The translations under genes were made by a program, and so were the position numbers. Source: Gelidibacter algens (GTDB taxonomy: Bacteria > Bacteroidota > Bacteroidia > Flavobacteriales > Flavobacteriaceae). Taken from it: 64,000 nucleotides of DNA. This document shows positions 25,801-33,529 of the stretch, piece by piece (position 1 is the first letter of the stretch; each line of letters starts with the position of its first letter). The notes beneath the pieces are model-generated. The model had not been told where the DNA came from, did no database searches, and saw only the letters and a list, made by a program, of their open reading frames with translations. The stretch lies in assembly GCF_001678675.1 (NCBI RefSeq), contig NZ_LZRN01000009.1, forward strand, positions 62,001 to 126,000. The letters are read 5' to 3'.

Positions 25801-27302
25801 GAAACCATTGGCACATAAGTAAGACAAAGAATAATGGCTCCCAAGACGGCAAATCCAAAAGTGAATGCCATTGGGCGAAACATTTTTCCTTCCACACCTG
25901 TTAAGAACAGTATAGGCGTAAAAACAATGAGAATGATCAATTGTCCGAAAAAAGCCGAATTCATCATCTTACTTGCTGAATTGTATGCTATTTCATCCAT
26001 TTCTGTCTGGTCAATAACTGATGTGCTTTTTTTCATTCGTTGATGGATATGGAACACCATTCCTTCCACGACGATGACCGCACCATCCACAATAATCCCA
26101 AAGTCAATTGCACCCAAGGACATGAGGTTGGCCCAAACACCAAATTGTTTCATTAAAATAAAGGCAAACAATAAACATAAAGGGATAACCGAAGCTGTGA
26201 TCAAGCCCCCACGGACACTCCCCAAGAGAAGCACCAATACGAAAATCACAATCAAAGCCCCTTCTATTAGATTTTTTGCAACGGTACTGGTCGTTCTTTC
26301 TATGAGGTCACTTCGTTTTAAAAAAGGTTCAATGTAAACCCCATCAGGTAACGATTTCTGTATAGAAATCAAACGTTTCTCTACATTTTTAACCACATTG
26401 CTGGCACTTTCACCTTTTAACATAAATATTTGTCCACCTACAGCTTCCTGGCCATCTTGTGTAAAAGCACCATAACGTACTTGACTGCCGTAGCCAACTT
26501 TTTCAGCCACATCACGTATTAAAACAGGACTCCCGTTTTGCGTAGTAACAACCGTGTTTTCTATATCGGAAATGCTACGTGCCAAGCCTTCCCCTCGGAT
26601 AAAATTGGCCTGGTGATTTTTCTCGATATAGGCACCACCAGTATTCGCATTATTGGCTTTCAAGGCTTCAAAAACTTGATGCATTGTAATCCCAAAACTT
26701 TTAAGTTTATTTGGATTGATCGCAACTTCATATTGTTTTACAAATCCTCCCAACGCATTGACCTCAACAACACCGGGCACCAAAGCCATTTGTCGTTTTA
26801 CAATCCAATCTTGGATGGTACGAAGTTCCATGGCATCATATTTATCTTCGTAACCTTCTTTTACTTTCAGGGTGTATTGGTAGATTTCTCCCAAGCCCGT
26901 AGTAATGGGTGCCATAAAAGGTTTGCCAAATCCTTCGGGAATTTCCTCACTTACTTCTGATAGTTTCTCTTGCACAAGCTGACGCGGTAGATACGTTCCG
27001 GCTTCGTCTTTAAAAACAATGGTAACCACGGAAAGACCAAAACGGGAAACGGAACGCAACTCAATAACATCGGGCAAATTGGCCATTGCCAATTCCACAG
27101 GATAGGTAACAAATTGTTCAATATCCTCCGTTCCCAAATTCGGGGCGGTTGTTATAACTTGTACTTGATTGTTAGTAATATCGGGTACAGAACCCAAGTT
27201 TATCGTAGCCATAGAATAAATGCCTGTGCCAATAAGCGCCACGATAAATAGCCCAATAATAAATTTGTTATTAATGGAAAATGAAATGATTTTATTAATC
27301 AT
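22887..27302 (-). CDS. CzcA-type RND metal pump fused to a TolC-like outer membrane channel (system 1)
   Basis: The 1471-residue protein joins two proteins. Residues 1 to about 1040 are an RND heavy-metal pump (start MINKIISFSINNK, motif DFGIIVDGAV near 400 and the repeat halves with twelve spans); the DFGxxxDGAV signature is that of the Zn/Co/Cd (CzcA) kind rather than the Cu/Ag kind. Residues about 1075-1471 are a TolC-family outer membrane factor with paired coiled-coil repeats. Between them is a hydrophobic stretch (TTIITIVLLLGGVF) followed by TFAQE, which looks like an internal signal peptide with a cleavage site. The pump is driven by proton flow and works with the adaptor encoded after it. 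RND-TolC fusions are common in Bacteroidota metal loci. Confidence 0.93.
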   Translation of the reverse strand: MINKIISFSINNKFIIGLFIVALIGTGIYSMATINLGSVPDITNNQVQVITTAPNLGTEDIEQFVTYPVELAMANLPDVIELRSVSRFGLSVVTIVFKDEAGTYLPRQLVQEKLSEVSEEIPEGFGKPFMAPITTGLGEIYQYTLKVKEGYEDKYDAMELRTIQDWIVKRQMALVPGVVEVNALGGFVKQYEVAINPNKLKSFGITMHQVFEALKANNANTGGAYIEKNHQANFIRGEGLARSISDIENTVVTTQNGSPVLIRDVAEKVGYGSQVRYGAFTQDGQEAVGGQIFMLKGESASNVVKNVEKRLISIQKSLPDGVYIEPFLKRSDLIERTTSTVAKNLIEGALIVIFVLVLLLGSVRGGLITASVIPLCLLFAFILMKQFGVWANLMSLGAIDFGIIVDGAVIVVEGMVFHIHQRMKKSTSVIDQTEMDEIAYNSASKMMNSAFFGQLIILIVFTPILFLTGVEGKMFRPMAFTFGFAVLGAIILCLTYVPMVSALVLKPAKNQNGWFVKLENGIDRFSDKIMRVLNRAYVPLLNFALRFKAGVIIGTVALFLLAAYIFSTMGAEFIPKFDEGDIAMQALMKPGSSLTQSIETSKKIENLVKQFPEVKTMVSRFGVAEIPTDPMPMDIADCYIILEKDKSKWTSASSKEELIEKIQEKISVIPGVNFVFTQPVELRFNELLTGVREDVAIKLYGEDLGVLAEKIEEIAAVIRTVPGAADLNVEATSGLPQMTVVYNRAKMAQYGVTVDKLNDYVSAAFAGEKAGVIFEGEKRFDLVIRLDKAFRTDINSLKNLFIDLPNGAQVPLKEVADISYKPGPMQISRDNTYRRVSVGVNVRGRDVKTMVEEIQQKLETEVKLPAGYYVTYGGSFENLERATDRLIIVVPIVLLLILILLYFALNSFTQALMIYIAVPLAIIGGILVLWLRGMPFSISAGVGFIVLFGVAVLNGLILINKFNELKESGMTDLKKRIYEATHERLRPILLTAITTIMGFIPMAVSTSGGAEVQRPLATVVIGGMLTATFLTLVVIPILYYWLESRKERKSNGGTVSYINKSTTIITIVLLLGGVFTSGNTFAQEVNREKTISKTITLEEAIAMAKLNYPSLKEGQAFIAREKALKGTSFDLGSTHIYTGKEEYGNNLPGVQTTIGVQQANIDLLSGFSKSKFHKQRVALGEKFYAVNEQELVRNVMQAYDQINYNKAQLLFAEQLDSVYGNFKNAAQLRYDTGETGKLEFISASSEYQQVQVLRQQAYDDIEITKRALKQFLGTDGSIETVSVRYEPLNLNTLMDSTSVANNPILQYSLQNVEVSKANVGVEKSEFLPKLNFSYGRQVVADVSGFNTYQAGISIPLWFFPQKSRVKAAKADVMVAENQYLEHKAITESHVSQLLKSLEKTQKTLTYYEEGALLLAEEQIATAQLASKEGEIDYVNYITILNSAIRIKQTHLQYINQYNQQAIEVQYQLGNL

Positions 27303-27422
27303 AAATAGAGTGTTAATTCAGTTGAAATGATTAATCCACGCGAAAACGTGAACTAAAATTAAAGCAATGCTTAAATTAAAAAACATCACATTAGGATATA
27401 GCTATCCCTTAAAAAAACTGAA

Positions 27423-27815
27423 TTATGCTCTTGGGGGTTGGAAAAGAGATTCCAGATATCTGGAATTTAATTGAAAAGTGTAAGAATTAAATTGTTTTCC
27501 CTCTTCAATCTTTAATCGATCGAGTAGAATAGAATTGGCTTCTATAATAAATACTAAAGGATGACAACATTGCTGATGAGCATGAACAGGCATATTCTCC
27601 TTATCCTGATTGTTATGATGCCCTTCATTTTTTGCATCATTATCAACGTAATCTTCCACTACATAGTCAAAGAAAGAGTCACCATAAATTTTATGGTCTT
27701 GATAGTGGGTAATAAAATTTGAAATTTTCTGAATTGGCTCGCATAGGTCCACATCTTGGCTAATTCCTTGAAAAAGGAATAGAAATGACATGGATATGGA
27801 AAGGAGTATTTTCAT
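27423..27815 (-). CDS. Small secreted His-rich protein upstream of RND pump 1
   Basis: The start is taken as ATG 27815 (MKILLSISMS), giving 130 residues; an in-frame TTG at 27827 lies within a promoter element. A clear signal peptide ends near GISQD. The mature part has a His/Asn/Asp-rich middle (EGHHNNQDKENMPVHAHQQCCHP) and ends in FQPPRA. Short exported proteins with His clusters and a PP-containing end lie ahead of RND metal pumps in this window twice (compare 39373-39810). A periplasmic metal-binding or sensing role is plausible. The CC-H pair is a candidate metal site. Confidence 0.72.
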   Translation of the reverse strand: MKILLSISMSFLFLFQGISQDVDLCEPIQKISNFITHYQDHKIYGDSFFDYVVEDYVDNDAKNEGHHNNQDKENMPVHAHQQCCHPLVFIIEANSILLDRLKIEEGKQFNSYTFQLNSRYLESLFQPPRA

Positions 27816-27824
27816 TAATTTTGA

Positions 27825-27832
27825 CAAAGATA
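27825..27832 (-). promoter_or_regulatory. -7 promoter element (TATCTTTG) of metal operon 1
   Basis: The minus-strand TATCTTTG fits TAnnTTTG and lies 10 bp upstream of the ATG at 27815, implying a very short leader. It would drive the His-rich protein and the downstream pump, adaptor, PII, Fur and P-ATPase genes. The rest of the gap to 28086 is AT-rich with no gene seen. Confidence 0.55.
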
Positions 27833-28086
27833 CAAATTAATGAATGCAATGGTTGTGCAAAACTCAAGCTAAAAATAGATACACTTTCGTCTTTAATTGA
27901 AAAATTCAACTCAAAAAGATAACCTGCAATAACTTCAATATTTTGGTTTTTAGATCAGACTGTAATTAATAGCGAGCAACCAATAAGGTCTCGTATCCCA
28001 ATTCGAAATCTATAGACATATATCAATACCAAAGTAATTTACTTTACTTACTAATTTTTAACTTACAAAATTCATTAAATATTCCT

Positions 28087-28590
28087 CTATTTAACAAATT
28101 CCGAGCAATCGTCAGTCGGTTTATAAGTTCCCGCACCTTGCTGGTACACCAAGGATGCTCCCAAATGCCCTGTATAAAGCAAACCTAAAAGTGCAATAAT
28201 TAATAAGCAGAAGTTGATTGGTTTAATTACATTTAAATATTTGAGAGTAATAAATTTAGGAATTATTTTAAGGCTCAATGCAACTGAATAAACAATCAAA
28301 GTGGCATAAGACCACCATTGATGCTCTTGAAGAACTTTCGGGTCGCAAATTTTTCTAACTTCTATTGAATAAGCCAATTCGCCTGTATAAATAGCAAGCC
28401 AACCACTAAACACGCCAATAATCAACATTACAAAAGTCATCTGTTTTACAAACAGATGATAGACCTTATTTTTAACAGCTAAACATAAGATAGCTGCAAC
28501 AGAAGCCAAAAGCAGTGCGACTATTGGTAAGTGTACAGAAAGTGGATGCCATACTTCTTCTCTCCAGAGTGAAGGAATTTCAGCAGTCAT
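28087..28590 (-). CDS. DUF2231-type four-span membrane protein
   Basis: The 167-residue protein starts with WREEVWHPLSVHLPIVALLL, a hallmark of DUF2231 proteins (a His in the first span, VHLPI), and has four predicted spans at about 17-37, 47-67, 88-107 and 122-142. A VCDP-like KICDPKVLQEHQWW loop lies between spans two and three. DUF2231 members are suspected quinone- or heme-linked membrane proteins, but no reaction is proven. It follows the small lipoprotein gene by four bases on the same strand, indicating co-transcription within the metal island. Confidence 0.82.
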   Translation of the reverse strand: MTAEIPSLWREEVWHPLSVHLPIVALLLASVAAILCLAVKNKVYHLFVKQMTFVMLIIGVFSGWLAIYTGELAYSIEVRKICDPKVLQEHQWWSYATLIVYSVALSLKIIPKFITLKYLNVIKPINFCLLIIALLGLLYTGHLGASLVYQQGAGTYKPTDDCSEFVK

Positions 28591-28594
28591 TTAG

Positions 28595-28915
28595 TTAATC
28601 TAAAGTTTTCACTGATATAGGCACATTTTTATTACCTTTTTTCTCAACTGTTATTTCAACTTTACCATTTTCTTTTAATGCATCAAAAGTGGAAGCTTGT
28701 CCATCATTTGTCATCACTTTGGTCTCATTTGTAAAATACAATTCAATGAGTTTATCATCCGCAGTTCTAACATAAATTTCTTTTTCACCCGCTTCTACTT
28801 TTTCTGCAACGCCTTGATAAGTTCCTGAATCTACAACATCAGTTTTTTTATTTTCACCACAAGAATTTAGCAAGAATGCAAATCCTAATACTAGTCCTAA
28901 TACTAATTTTTTCAT
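28595..28915 (-). CDS. Small lipoprotein of unknown function
   Basis: The 106-residue protein has a lipoprotein signal ending LNSC (Cys19), then a compact beta-rich domain of about 75 residues (TYQGVAEKVEAGEKEIYVRT, KLIELYFTNETKVMT, GKVEITVEKKG) resembling an OB-like fold of the kind found in small periplasmic metal-related proteins. It is the partner of the DUF2231 gene four bases downstream. Metal binding is not evident from residues (no His/Cys cluster). Confidence 0.72.
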   Translation of the reverse strand: MKKLVLGLVLGFAFLLNSCGENKKTDVVDSGTYQGVAEKVEAGEKEIYVRTADDKLIELYFTNETKVMTNDGQASTFDALKENGKVEITVEKKGNKNVPISVKTLD

Positions 28916-29030
28916 TTTTAAGGTTCTTCAAATTTAAAAAATATAATTTGTCTTTTCGAGTTAAACCGTTTTTAACTTGCTGGCAACTGCGATTATTTCA
29001 ATGTTTTTTTATGCTATTTACACGCTTTTA

Positions 29031-29207
29031 TCAATCTACTATTATAAAATGTTCTAAAAATTGAAGAGAAAGTAATGAACTGAATAGCAAGACGGAAATA
29101 ACTATAATCCCTATCCAAATTATCTTACTTCGTTTAGAAATAGTGCTTTTTTCGGATTGATTTATATTTCGATTTTTAATACGTCTGTTTCTACGCTTTT
29201 CTGACAT
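29031..29207 (-). CDS. 58-residue single-span membrane protein next to the CDF transporter (copy 2)
   Basis: A 58-codon ORF starts at ATG 29207, 78 bp after the CDF transporter stop, on the same strand. It reads MSEKRRNRRIKNRN at the start, then ISKRSKIIWIGII, a hydrophobic span at about 29-48, and ends QFLEHFIIVD. It is the ungapped paralogue of 18204-18380 (27 of 58 identical). Both are directly downstream of a metal exporter gene. Not called by usual gene finders because of its length. Function unknown; it may be a small regulator or stabilising subunit of the exporter. Confidence 0.8.
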   Translation of the reverse strand: MSEKRRNRRIKNRNINQSEKSTISKRSKIIWIGIIVISVLLFSSLLSLQFLEHFIIVD

Positions 29208-29285
29208 AATTGTTTCTATTTAATTAGAACCTTATTTCTTCTCTTTAATTCATATAATTTTTAATCACCATTACAATTACCTTTT

Positions 29286-30155
29286 TTATTCATTCGGTTC
29301 AATATGAATCAATACGTGTCCCAAACTCGGTATGTTATTTCGTAAATGATCCTTTAGGTTATGAGAAATATCATGCCCAACCTTTACTGTAATCTCACTA
29401 TTAACAATGACGTGTAAATCCACATGAAATTTCATGCCAGATTTTCTAATAAAACATTTCTCGGTTCCCAGAACACCTTGTACTTCCAAAGATTTTTCTC
29501 TAATTTCAATGATCAGGTCATCATAAAGCTGCTCGTCCATAACTTCACCTAAAGCTGGTCTTAAAATTAAGTAGCTATTGTATAGAATAAAAGCAGAAGC
29601 AAATAAGGCTGCCCAATCATCAGCAGTTTCATACCCTTTTCCAAATATAATGGCAATAGTAATTCCTATAAATGCCATAACCGAAGTTATGGCATCACTT
29701 CTATGATGCCAAGCATCTGCTTTAAGTGAAGAACTATTTGTTTGTTTGCTTTTTTTAATTACAATTTGAAACGAAATTTCTTTCCAAACTATTATTAGAC
29801 CTAACACAATCAAAGTCCAAGATTTTGGGGTTTTATGTGGTGTCTGAATATTTTGAATACTTTCGTATGCAATTATTGTAGCAGAAACAACAAGAAAAGC
29901 AACTACGCCAAACGTGATTAAGGGTTCAATTTTCCCGTGTCCGTAAGGATGATTTTCATCTGCTGGACGTTTCGCGTATTTAAAACCTAATAAAACTAAA
30001 AATGAAGCGAAAATATCTGTTGTGGATTCAATAGCGTCTGCAATTAAAGCATAAGAATTACCAAAAAAACCGGCAAGTCCTTTTATAAGGGCTAAAACAG
30101 TATTTCCAATGATGCTGAAATATGTTGTTCGTATGGCAGTTTGTTCGTTATTCAT
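29286..30155 (-). CDS. Cation diffusion facilitator (CDF) metal exporter
   Basis: The 289-residue protein has six membrane spans with CDF signatures: span 2 ALIADAIESTTDIFAS (Asp-Glu-Asp site), the cytosolic HPYGHGK loop after span 3, and span 5 ADAWHHRSDA with HxxxD. A C-terminal cytosolic domain of about 80 residues (DLHVIVNSEITVKVGHDIS) fits the ferredoxin-like metal-binding domain. It exchanges a divalent cation such as zinc, cobalt or iron for protons across the inner membrane. The unusual Glu in the span-2 site makes the exact metal uncertain. It follows the 82-residue ferredoxin-like gene by 80 bp. Confidence 0.94.
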   Translation of the reverse strand: MNNEQTAIRTTYFSIIGNTVLALIKGLAGFFGNSYALIADAIESTTDIFASFLVLLGFKYAKRPADENHPYGHGKIEPLITFGVVAFLVVSATIIAYESIQNIQTPHKTPKSWTLIVLGLIIVWKEISFQIVIKKSKQTNSSSLKADAWHHRSDAITSVMAFIGITIAIIFGKGYETADDWAALFASAFILYNSYLILRPALGEVMDEQLYDDLIIEIREKSLEVQGVLGTEKCFIRKSGMKFHVDLHVIVNSEITVKVGHDISHNLKDHLRNNIPSLGHVLIHIEPNE

Positions 30156-30235
30156 TCTATTTTAATGTAATACCCATAAAAGTAGTATTATTAAATTTTA
30201 AAGTGTAATTATGAAATCTACAAGAATTGAAATGC

Positions 30236-30484
30236 CTATTTATTCAAAATATGCTTTTTAACTATGGTTCCTAAATCTTTCTCCGAAAACCAAATATCCT
30301 CTGGATGCAAATGAAGAACAGGCGCTTGTTCACATTTATTGTTGCAATCCATTTGTTCAACGTCAATTTTATTTTTTAGTTTGTATTTTTTTATATAGTA
30401 ATCTAAAAGCTTTCCTTTTTTCTTTCTGCAGTTTGCACCGTCACATCTGTAAATGATGGATTTATTATTTTTAGAATCTTCCAT
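30236..30484 (-). CDS. (2Fe-2S) ferredoxin-like small protein
   Basis: The 82-residue protein has a thioredoxin-like ferredoxin pattern: CDGANC near the N-terminus (Cys at 14 and 19) and CNNKCEQAP in the second half, four Cys spaced as in NuoE-type or Shethna-type [2Fe-2S] proteins. HLHPEDIWF resembles the family's conserved C-terminal stretch. It is probably a small electron carrier or cluster sensor. Its place between the MFS and CDF genes, on the same strand, puts it in the same transcript with both. Confidence 0.82.
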   Translation of the reverse strand: MEDSKNNKSIIYRCDGANCRKKKGKLLDYYIKKYKLKNKIDVEQMDCNNKCEQAPVLHLHPEDIWFSEKDLGTIVKKHILNK

Positions 30485-30519
30485 AGTGTTATTGTTGATG
30501 ATTTTTGTGAGTTCAGGAT

Positions 30520-31767
30520 TTAATTTTCAGATAAGGTGTTAATTGGTTGTTTTGTTTTTGGTCTTAAAAAACCAACCACCAGAATCAGCAATACTATTGA
30601 AATTATACCTCCATACAAAAAACTTTGGTCTGGGAATGTTGTTCCCAAAAAGCCAGCTAGTGGATACGCAAATGCCCACCATAGGTGTGAAAATGCAAAA
30701 TGCGACCCATAAACTTTCCCCTGTTCTTTAATCGGAACGGTTTCGCCGATAAGGGTTTCGGAAGGAATTTCCGCGAGACTTTGTCCGAGTCCTGCAACTA
30801 TCCACACTAAAAATAGCATTGAAAAATTGAGATAATTAGCAAAGCTGATGGCGATTCCTAAAATTAATACCCCCAAAATTAGTGAGATGCGTCTTGATTT
30901 GGATTTGTCAACTGCTCCAGAAACGAATGCTGCAATGGTGGCACCTATGGCAAAAGCTGCCATTATGATTCCATAATCTCTATCTGTAAGCTGTAATCCT
31001 CCTTTTACCAAAACAATGGTATTAACCAAAATCATTGCGCCTGCAACCGCAGACACCAATTCAATAAGTAATGCAAAGCGCACATAATGATTTGAAAACA
31101 ACAAGCGTATGCCTTTCAAAACATCTTGCCAAGTGGACTGTGCAACGGTATCGTCATCTTTCTTTTGTGTTACATCCAATGCACTTTTGGGAAGGCTCAC
31201 TAATAAAATTCCTGCGATAACAAAGGTTGCGGCATCAACAAGAAATATTTCCCTCGCACCTAACCAAATTGCCATTATACCTGCGAGTCCTGGACCCAAA
31301 ACTCCTAATAATTGATAGGTCGCTGCGGATAGTCCGATAGCTTGTCTGTATAATGATTTCTCCACAATTTGCGGAATTATGGAACGGTAGGTTGGACTAA
31401 AAAATGCATTAAATACATTCATAAGAAAAACAAGCACATAAATTTGCCACTCTTCTGTTACAAAGGGTAAGCATCCTACAATTCCCATTCTTATAAAATG
31501 TGTGATGTACAATATTTTCTTTCGGGACACTCTATCTGCCAAAACCCCTGCAAAAGGCGAAAAAATAATAAATGCCGTGACCCTTAACGTTAGAGCTGTC
31601 GCCAATATGATGGCAGCTTTTTCTTCTCCAAATTGATATGCCAAAAGTGCCAAACCAACCCATGTAAAAGCATCTCCCAATAAACTGATGGTTTGCGCCA
31701 AATATAGTTTTGCAAATAATTTGTTGCGAAGGGCTTGGAATGGTTCTAATAATTTTGACAGTGTCAT
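30520..31767 (-). CDS. MFS transporter
   Basis: The 415-residue protein has twelve predicted spans and major facilitator motifs, including motif A in the loop after span 2 (GVLADRVSRKK) and its degenerate equivalent later (SGAVDKSKSRR). It belongs to the drug/metal-efflux-like group of MFS carriers (annotated broadly as enterobactin- or multidrug-type). In this place a role in moving a metal chelate or toxic compound out of the cell is reasonable, but the substrate cannot be read from sequence. No fusion or truncation is seen. Confidence 0.9.
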   Translation of the reverse strand: MTLSKLLEPFQALRNKLFAKLYLAQTISLLGDAFTWVGLALLAYQFGEEKAAIILATALTLRVTAFIIFSPFAGVLADRVSRKKILYITHFIRMGIVGCLPFVTEEWQIYVLVFLMNVFNAFFSPTYRSIIPQIVEKSLYRQAIGLSAATYQLLGVLGPGLAGIMAIWLGAREIFLVDAATFVIAGILLVSLPKSALDVTQKKDDDTVAQSTWQDVLKGIRLLFSNHYVRFALLIELVSAVAGAMILVNTIVLVKGGLQLTDRDYGIIMAAFAIGATIAAFVSGAVDKSKSRRISLILGVLILGIAISFANYLNFSMLFLVWIVAGLGQSLAEIPSETLIGETVPIKEQGKVYGSHFAFSHLWWAFAYPLAGFLGTTFPDQSFLYGGIISIVLLILVVGFLRPKTKQPINTLSEN

Positions 31768-31829
31768 CTTTTTTTAAGAAATAGGTTTTTTTAATTATAA
31801 GTTAACTCTTATCATGAACTAATTAGTGC

Positions 31830-31863
31830 CTACCCAATGGAAGCTAATTTCAATTGGGCGTAG
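31830..31863. terminator. Imperfect hairpin upstream of the MFS gene
   Basis: CTA-CCCAAT pairs with ATTGGG-CG-TAG around a 14-base loop, with a two-base bulge. It lies in the 125-bp gap between the membrane-anchor gene (31893) and the MFS gene (31767) and may end transcription from the HupE group. No strong T run follows, so it is a weak terminator or another RNA structure. Confidence 0.4.
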
Positions 31864-31892
31864 AAATTTACCTTCCATTTCAAGACATATTG

Positions 31893-32525
31893 TTATAATG
31901 CATATTGACCTTTAAGTCTCAAATTTACTACTACGTCCTTGTCACTCGTATTTCTAAAAAACCATCCGTGCTTCCCTTCATAAGGTGCATAAAAAGTGCC
32001 TACCATATTATTGGAATTGGCAATGGTGTAACTTTCAAAGTAAACTTCCTTTACCTCTTCTTCCTGTTTTACCTCGCCGTGAAAATCGAAATAGAGAACC
32101 TCCCCATTCGAGGTAGTCCATTCGTATTTCATTTTTCCGTGTTTGAGCATATCTATTTTGAATTCGATTCCTTTTCCAGCAGGAACAATCACTTTGGTTT
32201 CATCTTCACGTGAACTTAATTGTGTGGTTGGAGGTGGATTATCGGCCTCTTCAGGTCTTTCTACATCAGGCCCAGAACCTGCTTTTTCGAGTTTGATTGT
32301 TTGAGTTGAAGAATTTGACACCATAGCTCCCAGACCCGTATCCCCTGCTTCTTCTGGAACATAAAGTTTGCTAAATCCAAACAATTCTCCTGCACCCGTT
32401 GGGTCCATTCCGTATTCTGCTGGCAATACTGCTACTACCAATAATATCCCACCTACAATAAATGATATGATGGTTGCTTTTATAATTTTACTTTTTTCCA
32501 ATATTGGATGTTTCATTTCTGACAT
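31893..32525 (-). CDS. Membrane-anchored protein of unknown function (HupE-linked)
   Basis: The 210-residue protein has one N-terminal span (about 15-35, IIKATIISFIVGGILLVVAV) and a large periplasmic beta-rich domain with WTTSNGEVLYFDFHGE and GTFYAPYEGKHGWFFRNTSD. It resembles proteins labelled 'transmembrane anchor protein' that are found beside HupE/UreJ genes in metal-related loci, and the HupE gene lies 13 bp upstream. The acid-rich EAGD/PDVERPEEADNPPPT linker is of low complexity. No reaction known. Confidence 0.75.
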   Translation of the reverse strand: MSEMKHPILEKSKIIKATIISFIVGGILLVVAVLPAEYGMDPTGAGELFGFSKLYVPEEAGDTGLGAMVSNSSTQTIKLEKAGSGPDVERPEEADNPPPTTQLSSREDETKVIVPAGKGIEFKIDMLKHGKMKYEWTTSNGEVLYFDFHGEVKQEEEVKEVYFESYTIANSNNMVGTFYAPYEGKHGWFFRNTSDKDVVVNLRLKGQYAL

Positions 32526-32538
32526 AATAATTCTTTTT

Positions 32539-33228
32539 TTAAGATGTAAAATAGCCTGTTAATTGGAAGCCGAGCAATAAAAACCCAGCGGCCATAAGTG
32601 CTGTATTTGTAATTGTTGAAAATTTCATAAAACTGGGTTGCCTTCTCCAAATAGTTATGAGGATTAACACAACTGCTAAAGCAATAAATTGTCCTATTTC
32701 GACTCCTATATTGAAACCAATTAGGTTAGTAAAAAGGCCGTCTTTATCAAATTTGAATTCCTGCAATTTACTGGCAAGACCAAAACCGTGGAACAGTCCG
32801 AATATTAAAACTGCTGCTTTCGTATTAGGCTGTTTACCAAAGAAACGTTTAAAGCCACCCAAATTATCGAATCCCTTATAAACGATAGATAGCGCAATGA
32901 TAGCATCTATTAAATATGCATTTATATTTATATCGGCCAAAACACCTAATAGCAACGTGGTACTATGGCCAATGGTAAAAAAGCTAACATATAAAAGCAC
33001 CTCTTTCGGTTTATACAAAAAGAAAATAACACCAACCAAAAACAGTAGATGGTCATAACCGGTAATCATATGTTTTGCTCCTATATAAAGAAAGGGACCA
33101 AATGCAACACCGCTATTTCCTAAAAGGAATGTTTGCGTGTCTTCATCTACTCCGTGCGCATACGCCATTGAATCAAATGCTCCGCAAAGAAACAGAATTA
33201 GAAAGGCATATATATTTTTGATTTTCAT
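32539..33228 (-). CDS. HupE/UreJ-type membrane protein
   Basis: The 229-residue protein has a signal peptide (ending YAHGVDED) and about six spans with the HupE/UreJ_2 pattern: GAKHMITGYDHLLFLVGVIFFLY (with the H-x5-D/H region of a nickel/metal site), TIGHSTTLLLG, and the FGLFHGFGLASKLQEF segment, where His are conserved. HupE/UreJ proteins are thought to move nickel or cobalt, mostly near hydrogenase or urease genes; no such enzymes are here, so the metal may be another divalent cation. It is the first gene of a pair with the anchor protein. Confidence 0.88.
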   Translation of the reverse strand: MKIKNIYAFLILFLCGAFDSMAYAHGVDEDTQTFLLGNSGVAFGPFLYIGAKHMITGYDHLLFLVGVIFFLYKPKEVLLYVSFFTIGHSTTLLLGVLADININAYLIDAIIALSIVYKGFDNLGGFKRFFGKQPNTKAAVLIFGLFHGFGLASKLQEFKFDKDGLFTNLIGFNIGVEIGQFIALAVVLILITIWRRQPSFMKFSTITNTALMAAGFLLLGFQLTGYFTS

Positions 33229-33241
33229 ATTTTATTTGTTT

Positions 33242-33275
33242 AAGTCCCATTGGACATTGTAGTACAATGGGACTT
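33242..33275. terminator. Strong hairpin between the HupE and small lipoprotein genes
   Basis: An 11-bp perfect stem, AAGTCCCATTG/CAATGGGACTT, with a 12-base loop. It follows the stop of the 71-residue lipoprotein (33282) on the minus strand and precedes the HupE start, so it probably ends or attenuates the RND system 2 transcript. Confidence 0.65.
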
Positions 33276-33281
33276 TGATTA

Positions 33282-33497
33282 TTAATGGGCGTGCCCGTGA
33301 GATTTGACCTGTTGGATGCTATCCATTACGCGATTTTCTTCTCTTACTATTTTCAAGCTATCTTCCCTTTGGCGCATTTCTTCAGGGCTTAAGGTAGTTT
33401 CAGTATTTTGCTCCTCCATATTTTCAACTTTCTTGTTTTCTCTACAAGATGCTAATAACGTTAAGCTAATGGTTGCGATAAAAAGTACTTTTTTCAT
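33282..33497 (-). CDS. Small lipoprotein with His tail
   Basis: The 71-residue protein has a lipoprotein signal ending LASC (Cys18), a Glu/Arg-rich charged helix (EEMRQREDSLKIVREENRVM), and the ending SHGHAH, a small metal-binding-like tail. It follows the adaptor of RND system 2 by 32 bp. A periplasmic metal chaperone or sensor is a plausible role but cannot be shown. Too short for family assignment. Confidence 0.7.
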   Translation of the reverse strand: MKKVLFIATISLTLLASCRENKKVENMEEQNTETTLSPEEMRQREDSLKIVREENRVMDSIQQVKSHGHAH

Positions 33498-33529
33498 AAT
33501 GTTTGATTTATATAGTTATTAATTTTAAA

